From Bemisia tabaci (lineage: Eukaryota > Arthropoda > Insecta > Hemiptera > Aleyrodidae), in contig NC_092798.1 of assembly GCF_918797505.1 (NCBI RefSeq), positions 53,874,826 to 53,938,825 of the forward strand: DNA of 64,000 bases, in the 5' to 3' direction. Position 1 is the first letter of the stretch. Every line of letters begins with the position of its first letter. The translations under genes and the position numbers were made by a program. The notes beneath the pieces are model-generated. The model did not search any database. It saw nothing but the letters and a program-made list of their open reading frames with translations, and was not told where the DNA came from. Shown here piece by piece: positions 21,396 to 33,232 of this stretch.

Positions 21396-21420
21396 GTCTC
21401 GGTCTCGGTCTCGGTCTCGT
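21396..21420. repeat. (GTCTCG)n microsatellite
   Basis: About four perfect GGTCTC units inside a GC-rich stretch (21250-21530). Confidence 0.85.
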
Positions 21421-21529
21421 CGGGCATTGGGTGAAATTCCACTCACGAATCTAGCATCTTTCAATTGCGTGCTCAAAGCCTTTATCGCGACTCCAGCTCC
21501 CGCGCCCGCTGTCGATTTGAAATTGATCG

Positions 21530-21790
21530 AGATCCCTATATTGTTCCATCGGTCCGCGTGGAGGCTATGGATTCGATCGTAATGAACCGATCGACAAAAT
21601 TCCATTGATGCGCGGATTTGTCGATCGATTCGCGGAGTTTTCGATAGATTCACGGTTGTCAACAGAATCGCGTCGATCGGTTCACGTTCTTATTTTTCTA
21701 TCGAGTCGGCATCGGTTTCTAATAATTTGTCCATCGAGTCTGTGTCTATCGGTCCATGCCAATCGAATCCATACTGTCCGGTCCGCGTGG
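21530..21790. repeat. Degenerate ATCGA/TCGGT-rich block
   Basis: Words such as TCGATCG, GATTCG, ATCGGTCC and ATCGAGTC recur about every 15-25 bases, and GGTCCGCGTGGA occurs at both ends (about 21550 and 21780). No clean period or reading frame is visible. Confidence 0.4.
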
Positions 21791-22339
21791 ACTTCCATTA
21801 AGTTTCGTCCAGAGATTTCCATTGTTTCGTCGCCCTCCCGACTTTGGACGGAACTGCACTCGGCGATGGATCCTATTGTTCATATAACTCAATGTTTTCC
21901 CCGGCTCATCCCGACATGTAGTTACGTCCTCACAGTATTCGGGCCATATTTTTTATGTTTTCTCCTTGTATTATGGTAAAATTTAGTCCATTTAGGTCGG
22001 TAAAATTGTGCTGGGTCGCCACCATTCTGCGAGGAAACTCGAAGGCAAAAAAATTGGAATCCTTTGAGTCAGAAATGAGTATGTTAATAGTAATGAAGAA
22101 AGTATCGGTGCCAAACTGATTGGCGGGGGGGGGGGTGGAGGGGGAAGGATTCAGCTTTATAGTAGTTGAATTGTAACGCCCCTGAATGAAGCTCATTCCC
22201 TGAAACTTGTTAGCTGTTTTGCGATTTCAATTATAATTTTTGCATTCTTTAGCTTTGTACAAAAAGGAACAACAATTTCTATCTCGTTTTCGAAACAACA
22301 TGTTGTCGGTAGTTTTCCTATGCAAATAGTACTTTCCAT
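21791..22339. other. Intergenic, no gene seen; G-rich run near 22123-22146
   Basis: Contains a GGGGGGGGGG-type run followed by GGAGGGGGAAGG. No gene or repeat family was recognised. Confidence 0.4.
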
Positions 22340-22347
22340 GAATGAAA

Positions 22348-22513
22348 CAGTGGCGTGGCGTGCTTTGCGATATATCGATCGATACGCCACTCAAACCTAT
22401 GCAAAAAAATCGATTATCAGGGTGTTCGCAGCGAACACCTCAGTAATCGATTCTTTATACCATGGCTTCAAATGGCGAGATATCAATAATCGAACATTCA
22501 CGCCACGCCACTG
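22348..22513. mobile_element. hAT-type MITE with 8-bp target duplication
   Basis: Perfect 15-bp ends CAGTGGCGTGGCGTG / CACGCCACGCCACTG. Flanks are GAATGAAA (22340-22347) and GAATGAAC (22514-22521), an 8-bp duplication with one mismatch. CAGTGGCG-type ends with 8-bp duplications are characteristic of hAT elements. A central hairpin GGTGTTCGC/GCGAACACC lies at about 22422-22440, flanked by inverted AATCGATT. It is 166 bp long and non-coding. Confidence 0.85.
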
Positions 22514-22521
22514 GAATGAAC

Positions 22522-23043
22522 CAGAAATCGTAGTTTAGTTCCTTTATGCGAAGTGTAGTTTAATTATTACGAGGCTCACTCACTCATTTCCATGCACACT
22601 TAAGCTGTAAATAGCCATTGTTTTAAGGTTTTTTTTTTTTTTTTTTAAAACAAAAAATACATATATATTATCTGTGTACCCGCGGCTCAACTGCATGCTT
22701 AATGCTTAATTGCTTTATCATTCTCGCGTATTTACTCAATATTTGAAGCGTTTGATAATTTTTTACAGATTATCGGAACATATTCTACTAGCTTTTACCC
22801 TTTTTATCGGGTCAGTAATATGCATCGTCACCAATGGCCATGCATAGCTGTGATTCTTTCGCGGTAACATTTGACACTGGATGGATTTCTTCTCCCAAAA
22901 CTCCTCTTAAATTTCAAACGATCAATGCGTCTCCAAAAAAGATCATTTTTATTAAAAAAGGGAGAGAGAAAAAAGTGTGTTTCCTTTCTCTCCCGTAATA
23001 CATCGCATCGTAGACTAAAATAATCTGCGCTAGGGTTGCAATA

Positions 23044-23077
<34 letters not shown>

Positions 23078-23220
23078 TCGGCCGTTGAGGCCGTACTTAC
23101 GGGTTACATATTGACATATCGTCTGCATTCCGGGCTCGGAAACCGAAAGTAACGGGTGTAACATTTGGAGCAGTAGAAGCTAAGGCTGCAGCACCCGGAA
23201 CTTTCGGTCTCTGAACCCAC
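22522..23220. other. Intergenic; poly(A) tract of 31 at 23045-23075
   Basis: No gene is seen. A second T-rich run lies near 22628-22646. GTAACGGGTGTAAC at 23149-23162 is one mismatch away from the motif repeated at 15162-16621. Confidence 0.5.
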
Positions 23221-23447
23221 ACTGGAAAAAAAACACATTGGATTTAGAGTCCAGACTCTTAAAAACATCGACAAGAAAAAGTACTCTTGATCAATCAGAA
23301 TCTAGCTTAAATCAATAACCAAGCCTCTAATTAAAGCGGATTTCGTTTTGATTCAAGCAAAAAATCCGATTGAATCAAGAGTATTTTTTCTTGTCAATGT
23401 TTTCAAGAGTCTGGACTCTAGATCTAATGTGTTTTTTTTTTCCCAGT
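23221..23447. mobile_element. Foldback MITE, ACTGG ends, copy A
   Basis: Left half: ACTGGAAAAAAAACACATTG, AGAGTCCAGACTCTTA and GACAAGAAAAAGTACTCTTG. The right half is its inverse, ending TTTTTTTCCCAGT. Nearly the whole element can form one hairpin. Close relatives are at 24759-25000 and 48860-49091. Confidence 0.85.
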
Positions 23448-23633
23448 ACAGAACGGACGGTAGTTCTATGTAGCCCGTATTTTTTTTAATGAAAGTGAAA
23501 TTTCACGTTTTGAAAGAATTTTTCCGTAAAATCTCACGAGGCTCTAAAACATATCAAAATATGAAATTCATTTTGAGGGGCTGAGCGTACAGCTCGCACT
23601 CAGATTTATCAACCACCTCAAAATGTAACATTA

Positions 23634-24575
23634 CGAGGGGGGACCCAAAAAAAACCGGAATTTTGCTGTAACTTGGCAACAATGAAAAATATTCGGGTTC
23701 CACCGTTAAGAGGTGTAACTAGGAGCTATGAAGAGTCACTAGACCAAATTTCAACATCGTAGCACATTTTCTTTCCATTTTGGCGAGACTTGGCTTCAGG
23801 AGTGTTTGGCGACTTCGTAGTTTTTTAAGATGGGTGATTTTCATAGGCTATGTGTGGCTAAACTCGGTCAATTTTTGGAGTGAATATTACAGGGAACATG
23901 ATTTACCTATGACATAAGTGAAAAAATGTTTTTCTTCGTTTTAAAGTGTGATTTATTGTTCGAACGTAGGCTGAACGCCAGGCGGCCGTCACCGGCTAGC
24001 GCGCAAAATAGGGGATCAATTCGGCAACAACGCGTTTTATGCCAAAATTTTTCACAGCAATGTTCTGAATATTTCTGTATTACATCCAAGTGATATCTGC
24101 TAGTAGACAAAACGATATTTAACCATGTTCGTTCACAAAAACGCGATTTATTTCATGTTTTCATCGGTTCTAGCCGATGGCGATAGCGGTTTAGAGCCGT
24201 ACAGGGGTTTCGGGCGATACAGACTATTTTGAGACTGAAAAACCGCACTTACACTGAACTTTTTGATAAGGCTTGTCCTTCAGAAGCAGCACTTTAAAAG
24301 GTTAACGGAGAAAGCCGTATTTTTATCGAGCAAGAGAGAAAAATTTGAGCTCTAAGTGTTGTTACTGAAATTGACCCATCTTAAAAAACTACGAAGTCGC
24401 CAAACACTCCTGAAGCCAAGTCTCGCCAAAATGGAAAGAAAATGTGCTACGATGTTGAAATTTGGTCTAGTGACTCTTCATAGCTCCTAGTTACACCTCC
24501 TAGCGGTGGAACCTGAATATTTTCCATTGTTGCCAAGTTACAGCAAAATTCCGGTTTTTTTTGGGTCCCCCCTCG
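23634..24575. mobile_element. TA-flanked element with ~200-bp terminal inverted repeats (mariner-like)
   Basis: Ends are CGAGGGGGGACCCAAAA and its inverse, each next to TA (23632-23633 and 24576-24577). The arms 23634-23835 and 24374-24575 are inverted copies with few differences. TA duplication plus TACGAGGG-type ends fits the Tc1/mariner superfamily. The interior (about 540 bp) has no DDE/D transposase that I can see, so it is non-autonomous. Confidence 0.8.
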
Positions 24576-24758
24576 TATTTCTATACCATTACAGTGACAA
24601 AATCAAATCTCTCTTTTTTCGTGCGATCCCTAAAGCACCCAATTGGCCCCTAGCGCCAAAAGCAAGTAAAAAAAAATCATGGTGTCAAATTATTACTTGA
24701 GTTGTTAATCAGAAGGTAAGTATAATCTCATTTTTGTTTCTGCTTTCTGGTCTACTCG

Positions 24759-25000
24759 CACTGGAAAAAAAAAAAAAAAAACACATTGGATCTAGAGTCC
24801 AGACTCTTGAAAACAGTGACAAGAAAAAATACTCTTGATTCAATCGGATTTTTGCTTGAATCAAAACGAAATCCGCTTAAATAAAGTGGCTTGGTTGTTG
24901 ATTTAAGCTAGATTCTGATTGAATCAAGAGTACTTTTTCTTGTCGATGTTTTTAAGAGTCTGGACTCTGAATACAGTGTGTTTTTTTTTTTTTCTTAGTG
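24759..25000. mobile_element. Foldback MITE, CACTGG ends, copy B
   Basis: Same sequence family as 23221-23447 but in the opposite orientation. It begins CACTGGAAAAAA with an expanded A run and ends TTTTCTTAGTG. The two copies bracket the 23634-24575 element at about 185 bp on each side. Confidence 0.85.
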
Positions 25001-26654
25001 CGATCATCTAAGGACTGAACTTCTATCGGATCTCAGCCCCCAGCGTTGAAATTGCGACTTATAAATTATTACATGAGCTGAGCTATAATTAAATATTTAA
25101 TGCATGATCGAAGTTTTCAAGTATTTTATTTCTTTCATGAAATATTCTACATCAAATTCACGATCTCATCTTTCAGCAAGTTTTGCAACTTTGCCTGCGC
25201 GCCTCTTCACGAAAATACAACACTAAGAGGTTGGAATTTGAAAACCTGATTACTTTCTTTTTTCAGCTTCTTACTTCCCCTCTATTTTCCTTCTCTCTCT
25301 CTTCCTCATTTTCTCTTCCTTTCATTATTCACTCTAAACATACCCAGGAAAACAACAATTCAATCGTTCGCCTCAGCTCAGCTTACAATTTATTAGTCGC
25401 GCCCGACGCAGTGCCACTGCTCAAGTGCGCTGCATAACATCATCTCCATGAGGATCCCAAACCTAATTAAGGAACTTTAGTATGAAAACCTTTCGAAACT
25501 CAAGTGTTTTAGATCCAATTGTCAACAAGTTATACTGCCTCAGTAAAACAAGAAAATAGGGGGAAGGGAGGGGGAGGGTACACGGGGACTTGATGCCGCT
25601 AAAAACCACTCGAGATGGAGTGTTTGATTTTTCCATCAGAATTTCCACATGATTTCCGTCGACTTGAGTTACTTAATCTTGAGAGTATTCAGACGGTTGC
25701 TTCTAGAATAGTTACCTCTTCGCTGATAATTTTAACTGCACTACAACAAAAATAGCAAAGTTATTTTCTGTGTTTGTTTTCGTTATTTTTATCTTTCCTC
25801 CTTTTCCCCCTTTTCTTAAATGTTGAGAGCACTCGAATAGATAGTCACAATGAGAAGTTCAGAAGCTTGACCGGTGGCTCAACAGAAAGAGATATCAATT
25901 TTTTCGTGATTTTACTTGGAAAGCTGAATTTTAAAAGAATATGTTCCTGCTAGAAAATATGAAACTATGCATATGGATGCTCAAATTCTAAAGATGCCCC
26001 TAAAATGAGCATTTCGAGGCGTTTCTTCTTCTTGTTAAATCCTTAGTTTACAATTTGGAACTATACGTCGTAGCTCAGTTTAAAAGAAGGGTTCAAAATG
26101 AAAATACATGGCTCAAATGAAACTTTGCAGTTGTTGGGCCAAAATTGCGCTTTTTAATGTAAGTCTATGACCCCTAATCCCAAACTGGAAAACCAATGGA
26201 AATACTCAAAAGGCGGGATGACATAAGCTGATCGTCTCGGACTCGACCTCACGCTCAAAGGAGTAATTACTTTTATTTTTTTTTTATTTTTTTAAAAAAA
26301 AATTTTATTTCTTTTTATTGATTGTATACACAAGGGACTAAGCACAGAATATATACGTGTTAATCATATTAGTTTTAACTTACACGATTTACGATGGATT
26401 AATGGGTGGGCCGGAGAACCGGTCCTAACTATCTACAAAATGTACAGTGGCTGTACACTAGGACTACGTCAATCGTTGCCTTCCTTTTATACCTGTTGAA
26501 TTTTACCGACAAGGATTTCCAGAGGTAGGCATCTCGTCGCATATTGCTATGAGCTCTCAAATTGCTAAGAGAAATAGGTTTCAACAAAAAACGAAGATAA
26601 TTCATTCGAGGTGACTGATTGTGAATGAATGTTTTAATCGGTGAGGTTATTTGG
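25001..26654. other. Intergenic, no gene seen
   Basis: Pyrimidine-rich part around 25255-25330 and T/A-rich runs around 26270-26320. No coding exon or repeat family was recognised. Confidence 0.4.
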
Positions 26655-26770
26655 ACGTATTTCTATCAAACGGAACTATGTGCATTAAGACATGAGCCCT
26701 GATTCCCATAAGAATATGTGCATAACAGGGCTTCCGTCATAATGCACATAGTTCCGTTTAATAGAAATAC
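26655..26770. mobile_element. Foldback MITE, GTATTTCTATCAAACGG ends
   Basis: The left arm GTATTTCTATCAAACGGAAC + TATGTGCATTA is inverted at the right (TAATGCACATAGTTCCGTTT + AATAGAAATAC), with CATGAGCCCTG against CAGGGCTTCCG nearer the loop. A diverged copy is at 8928-9041. Confidence 0.8.
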
Positions 26771-26899
26771 TTTGATTTGTATTTATTGTGTGTATGAATT
26801 GGTATGAGGTGGTTCGAGTCTGATTGTGAGCGATGCGTATCCCGTTGAAATGCGTGCAATGGTATGTTGAGTCCACGCTGAACCGTGGGAGGCATCAAA

Positions 26900-27800
26900 G
26901 GTGAGCACCGCTTTCTACGGGACAAGGAGCCCGAGGAGGACGGGATGAATGACTCAATTATTGAAGCGTGTGCGACTGTGCGTTGTCCCGTGGCATGTGA
27001 GCATGTGTCGAGGGCACTCGGCACTGGGCACGGGGCACCGGGCACCGGGCATGCTTCTTGGCGCGCGGATGATGTATCCATGGCTCGGTCTCGCTGACGA
27101 AGCGAAAACGCCAACGCTCGCGCATTGCCCGACGCTCGCGGATCTCGTCAAAGAATCCATCAATCTCGTTGACACGCGACGCCGCGACGCGACGCGACGC
27201 CGACGCTGCAATCCAATCATCCGATCATTCCTCGGGCGCCGGGCCCCCCTCCCCACCACCCCCGCTCCAGCTCCAGCTTCACTGCTTCACTTCACTGACA
27301 CACCAAAGAAACCGAGATCCCTGTACGGGAATCTCGGAATTCGGAACCTGGAAAATGCTTCAAGGTGGCGCCAGCTCTCCCATTTCCATCACGAATCTAT
27401 GTGCTCCATGATTTTGCTGTAGTTGAAACGAGGGATCTACGGATCTTACAATTAGTTTTATTAGTTTTCGGCTGTAAGCAAGTAATTATTTCAAGTAGGG
27501 CCACCCATCTTGAAATTCTCAAGAAATGGCCAAGGCTTTTCATCGCTCAACGGATGGTTGGGGGCGGGGGACGGGTCGTTTTTTCTTTGTCTTTTTTGTG
27601 CACAGCTTTCTCCATCAATATCAATAATGAGCTTCGTGGAGTCAGGGCAGATCCCCTTCCAATTTCCGAAAAGAAATCTTGTCGAGAACGTGGAGCAAGA
27701 GTCGCTGGAATAATGGCCAATGGCGTTTCGCCGCGGTATCCAACGGACAGCATTCTACGCCCGTCGCGTCGCGTCGCGTCGTCCGTCTGTGCTTAGAAAA
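26900..27800. other. GC-rich island with short-period repeats
   Basis: Holds (GGGCACC)-like repeats at about 27020-27050, a (GACGC)n run at about 27176-27205 and (CGTCG)n at about 27763-27780. Both strands have open frames because of the base composition, but none shows a domain. It could be a promoter region or low-complexity sequence. Confidence 0.4.
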
Positions 27801-28395
27801 GTTGAGAGTGACCGTTCAACGCTGAGCCAAATTAGGTCATTTCCACTACTCTCCGGACGATGACGAGGCAATTACAAAGAGTACAGGCTCTGTAATTACC
27901 GCGATATCTGATATGAGCTTATTTGGTGGCGAGGGATTCATTCTCGGGCCGTAAACGATGTAGTATTTGAGCTGCGCGCGCTTGTATTGATAGCTTGTCC
28001 CAGGCATCAATTAAATGACTTATCGATTCCTTCGGCTCGTGGTCATCGCTCGTCGCAGCATGTTGATTGGATGCGGAAGGTCAATAGCGTCGACGAGGGA
28101 AAATTTCTCCTCTTCAACTATACATCATGGCATTACGGAAAATCGCACCAAAGAAAGTCTTCCATGTGATACTTAAAGGAACGAACCCCTTACAAGGAAA
28201 CCGTAAAGGTGCAGGTCTCGGAACCTCCGCAAAAAATACACCAACTCTGGAAAAAAAGCTAATGCATGAATTCAGGGGTGCAGAAACTTCCCAACCACGC
28301 GACCGGCCGTTCGCGTACCGTTCGCACGAAATGGGGGAACTCGGAACTCATGTGAGGACAAAAAAATTGGGGGAACCTTGGGAGGATTTTTTTTT
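27801..28395. other. Intergenic, no gene seen
   Basis: A short ATG-started frame at 28127 runs into the repeat at 28400 and has no recognisable protein. Confidence 0.4.
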
Positions 28396-28625
28396 TGGGG
28401 GGGGGGAGGGGGTTTAGGGGGAATTGATTGCTGAGTGCGTTACTTTGAGGGAACCTAACTGTTAAGCGCGCTGTTTTTTGGGGAACCAAACTGTTCACCG
28501 CGCTGCTTTGAGGGAACCCAAATGTCAACCGCTTTCCCTTATGTGTCGGGCAAAATTCTGCGAAACCTTAAAATGGGGGAGCCTAAATTTATTTTGGGGG
28601 AACCCTTGGAAGTTTCTGCACCCCT
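28396..28625. repeat. G-rich dispersed repeat with AAGCGCGCTG / GGGAACC units
   Basis: Begins with a T/G run, then repeated GGGAACC(A/T)AACTGT units separated by GCGCGCTG-type words, and ends TTTCTGCACCCCTGCA. The style links it to 7590-8045 and 20930-21060. Confidence 0.5.
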
Positions 28626-29539
28626 GCATGAATTTTACTTAAACTTTGAAAAATTAAGGAGTTTCAGGAGAAATTCTGTCCTGATCTTTCAGAAAAAGTG
28701 ATCCAATTACAATTTCAATGATGAGAGATGTGTCACGCACTTATTTATCAAAATCCCTCACATTGCCCGAGAGGGGTCAAATAGAATTATGGGGAATAAA
28801 GGCCCTTCCCCCCCAGTTCCGCCCATGCCTTTAAGTCGACTGCGGCGCGTAAAATCATGTAAGTCGGCCTAATTGTGCGAGTGCAGTCTCCGGAGCGGTA
28901 TCACTGTCGGTGGCAGGTGGTGGCTATATTTAGCGGTGCCGCGCGAACGAGTTATATGAATGGATTGATGTGTCCGGAGTTCCGGACTTGGGAGGAGATG
29001 TATTCGGATTCCGCACTCCCGCATCCGACCCGGGACAGGGACCTTTCTTCGCTTGCCCATCAGTCTTTCACCGAGAATAATAATCAATAAAGCTTTTTGT
29101 CCTCCCGGAGAGGAGAGAGAGAGAGGGGGGGGGGGGGGGACGCTTGCCTGCTTCCCTTGCGTAACGTCAATGCTCCGCGCTCGCATGACTGTGAATCAAT
29201 GATATTTATTCTTGCACACCACGCTGCGCATTGCGGATTGCCCAGGAACTTGGCCGATCAGGTTCACAATCCTCGCGACGACCGACCGACCGGGGGCGCG
29301 GCAGATATTACGTGGTGACTTCCTGAGGCCTGCTCCCCACGGGGCTAACTCAGGCCCGAATCTTCTTGGACAGTTCACGAATGGCATAAAGTTGCGGCGA
29401 GAAGTTGACTCCCGAGTTGAATCAGTGCACGATTTTACGCACGTAGACTTTTGTGTTTTCATGGTTGGGAGGACTAGGAGCTTTGACTTTAAGCATGGAA
29501 AACCGGTGAATGTCTTAGTTCGGTCTCCGCACTTGGGAG
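28626..29539. other. Intergenic; G run at about 29127-29139
   Basis: Contains GAGAGAGAGAG followed by 13 G. A GC-rich part (29200-29400) has no supported exon. Confidence 0.4.
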
Positions 29540-29648
29540 TTAGATTCGAAATTTTTAGTTGCACGAATCTTGTTTCGCTTGAAATTTTTTGATAAGACTC
29601 ATGTATCAGAATGCTCAAATTCGTGCCATATCTATTGGTCCACTCTTT
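29540..29648. repeat. Solo arm of the 1114-1674 element family
   Basis: GCACGAATCTTG, ATGTATCAGAATGCTCAAAT and ATTGGTCCA match the right arm of the 1114-1674 element. The partner arm is missing. Confidence 0.6.
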
Positions 29649-30134
29649 CGTAGGTACTAAAAGTAGCGAATAGTACGTCATATTTAAACTTGTATTTTCC
29701 CTGCTACGTCAAGTCAGTGCAAGGAAACACAAGCGTTCGCAAAACGAATTTATGAATATCCAACCTTTCATCACTGTCTGTGATAACTATAAATAATTTA
29801 AAAGGTGATACGGAAAGCGCAAGGATATTGACAGTATATAACGTCTTCGGTCACAGAATGTAAATGAATTAGAAAGTTCTGATCCTTGGCGGATTTATTT
29901 TCGTGCACTTGCTTCATTAGCCTGTTCAATATTTATAATTTCGCGAGTGATCTACACGCGACCGACGAGACTGCACAATTTCATGGTCGCCCACAATGAT
30001 CCTCCATCTATTGCCAGTTTTACGGCCGTGTCCGCAAGTTCAGTCCTCCTCTTAGCGGCGTCATTAAGTCTAAAGTCCTTTTCATGGTGCTCCTCTTGCA
30101 ATAACTCCGTAGCCTTCGGCTAAAGTTTACCATG
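29649..30134. other. Intergenic, no gene seen
   Basis: AT-rich, no repeat or coding signal noticed. Confidence 0.4.
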
Positions 30135-31165
30135 CACTGAAAAAAAAGTAGTTAGCGTTGAGAACTAATTTGGTAAGTTCTCGCCAAGTAGAATCAAAAT
30201 TAGGCTTCAGAACTAATTTATTGTACTGAAGCACCAATCAATTCGCTTCATACGCTAACTTGACTTTACTAGAGCGCGAACCAGAATTGGAAAACAGCAC
30301 TAGCTGTAAAATTAGCGCTGTGGTAAGACAAATTCACCTTCGGGTCAAACTAATTCGCCCTCAACACTAACTGCCACATTGTCCGTTACATTTATTTAGT
30401 TTTGAAAAAGTGGCGTCGGTACAACAGCCTCAATCGCGTCAGCTCGTGAAAATCAATTAAAATGTAAAATTTCGGGCTCGTTTGACAATGTAAATACTCC
30501 CGGTATGATTTATAGTGTCCTCTCTTTCTTGAAAACGTTCGAAAGCAACATAAATAAACCTGTTAAGGTTAGAAATCGTCTGTTCGATTCAAAACGTAAA
30601 CAAGCATGATATTCGTTGGATTCGTCAATATTCTGTATTAAATTGCGATTAAAGCGTTCCGCGTTCAGTTTATATTTTACGAAAATCTGTGAACTTACTG
30701 CTTACTTCTATAGTTCGTGTTCTCCCGTAATTTCAAAAGAATATCTCAAGTGTTCGGACGAGATATGTTCATTCAGTGTGAACATTCGCTACCGTTTCAT
30801 GTGTGCGAGTGTGTGTCTCTCTAAAGGATTATTCTGTCTACTTGCACATACCTATGGGATATTCCTTTCCTCTGTCGTTCATTTGGAACCGGTCAGTTGA
30901 TTTTTACCTCTCATCTTTTAAGAAATCTTATTTTCCTGAAAGTATTGTCCAGTTATCATTCGCTAAGCCGTTTTCTCCTCTCTAAGTTTTGAGGTTAGGT
31001 TGACCCAACCCTACCGAATGCGAATTAGAGAAGCGGAATTAGTTTCCAGCACTAATAGTGGTTAGTGTACAGAAACCAAAAATCATGTGTGTCCAAATCA
31101 CACAATTTGAGTTAGTGTATAGAAACCATTTTTAGTCATCTGACGCTAACTCATTTTTTTCAGTG
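30135..31165. mobile_element. CACTG-ended element with GTTAGCG/ACTAATT subterminal motif
   Basis: Ends are CACTGAAAAAAAAGTAGTTA and ...GCTAACTCATTTTTTTCAGTG, about 25 bp inverted with mismatches. The outer 200 bp on each side carry repeated AACTAATT, GTTAGYG and CACTAAC words. The interior has no transposase. CACT(G/A) ends occur in CACTA (EnSpm) and Chapaev elements, but I saw no clear target duplication. Confidence 0.65.
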
Positions 31166-33232
31166 TGTATACCGAATGCACGTGACCTCTTCGCGATTTC
31201 GAGAAAATGCGTTTTGAATGAAAAAATCTCTCAGTTGTAGGGATATGAAAGAAGTTGTAACTCTTGTTTGGTACTAAAAATTAGGTTTTATTACTGGTTG
31301 AATCTGTCAGAAATAATCGCCAAATTTGCGTGTTACCGCCAATAAAACATGATGATATTTTCTGACGAGCGTGTCCATAAGCTAGCCCGCCAAAAAAAGG
31401 ATAAAAAAATTATCAGCGAGAATTGCGCTTTCTTCCTTGAAGGCAACGGCATATCGGTAGTCCCTTGTGTTGATAGATAAATTAATTGAATCGGGCAATC
31501 CCAAATAGACTTAAGCGCCAGAAATGCGAAATCGAGAAAAACAGTAAAACCCTTTTAAATGACCCACTCTGAATCTCAAAGCGCTTAATTATTACAGCGA
31601 TGATTTAAAGCATCAAATTTTTAACCTCTCCAAGGTACACATATGGTTTAAGATGTTGGGTTGATCAATACAGTGGTTATTGTTTTTCTCGTATTTTCAT
31701 TTCTGACGCTTTAGTCTTTCTGATAGTAACTGGTTTCATTGCATTCATTATTTGTACCTCTGGTTGCTATGCAGGTTAAGCCGAAAGTCGCTCGCAAGGT
31801 AGGTGTGCGAAATGAGTGCGTTTAATTTTTGAAGTTGACACTTAGCTAGGCAATTTATGTCGGTAATGAGGTCAAGGTGAGGACAGCAAGGCACGGATAG
31901 AACAATGACGGTGGACGTCGTGCCTGGCAATACTCGCCTATAATTGGCCCGATAAGCGGGTGGCCGGTGCGGTGGTCCCTCTGTACTCCCGTCAAATCAG
32001 GTCGCGTGTAAGGAAGTTAATGGACGCACAGTATACACCTTTTAAGGTTAATCTTCAGCTGCAGTTCTGAAAAAATCCGCCACGTCGCGCTGCTACAACC
32101 CGACTCCGAAATCAGTGATTATTTAAATATCACAATAGATATCTTAAATTCTAAGACTCATAAGTTCTAGCAGCATACGTCTGGAATCCTTAGAAACAAA
32201 CGCGAGCTTTGAAAGTTTAATAATAAAAGCTATAATTTGATCCCAGTTTCTCTTACGGGATATCTGTAAGTGCGAGAGAGACAGCTCATGGTGGGAGAGA
32301 GATATCTGCAACTGCTGAGAGCAATCAATCGCGATTGGTTGCATCAAGGCCATCATGCTTAACCCTACTTTTTTCTGGAATCATATTTCAGAGCTTCAGA
32401 AGTTACTTTTTACGTCGTTTTTAGTGTCAATAGGAAGAAGAATGTTACGGCTAGAACTTATGACTCTTCGATTTAAACAGAAGTCCCTTTAACTTTCATA
32501 AAAGCTCAAGGACTCACGTGGAGCTGTACGGACTCTAATAGCGTGGACCAAAAAATCAAAACACAGCGGTGGCGCCCCCTGCGCGTAGAAATTTCTTACT
32601 TCACGCAGCTGTAGATAAACCTTAATCCTGTTTCGATCCCATATTTCTTTCTTTACAGTCTCCAAAACGTTTTCAGTGATTTTTTTCTCTTTCTTTCCCT
32701 TATTTTTCTTCACGTTAATAAGCATGTTCAGAAACAACCCAACTCTGATTTTTTGTCTACTTTCTTGCTCGGAAGAGGAACACACTTTAAAGATGAGCTC
32801 TGACCGCCGAGATGCCGAAAACGTTTTTATTCTTTTCCTGCCTAATCTCGCTCGTTAATGTAAAAAACGGGACGTGACCTCCTAAAATACCCCAAAAGAA
32901 CTAGCTTCTTTGAGAGCGACCCGACTCTACGAAACGGCTCATTTTCCCCGCCGACATTGAGAAAAATCAGATTGATTACCACAAGAAAACAATCCTCATT
33001 CGCAATTTCGGAATGCGTCGAGGAAAATATTTGCTTCGTTGAGGGTGGTAACTTATTACGGCAACCAAAATGTCACATATGACTACGGAAGTTTTCTTTT
33101 CGTTATGATTTTTTATTCCTTCTTTTTTAACATTTTTTTTAAAGTCATGACTTACCAAATATACTATCACTTCGAGACACAGTGGATTGAGTCAATCGGA
33201 GGAGTTTAACATGAAATTTTTTCCTAAAACTG
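31166..33232. other. Intergenic, no gene seen
   Basis: AT-rich; short frames only, no recognised repeats. Confidence 0.4.

Noticed and set aside
26949..27422. A 157-codon frame rich in Arg and Pro.
   Set aside because: It is made of short-period GC repeats such as (GACGC)n; the antisense strand is also open.
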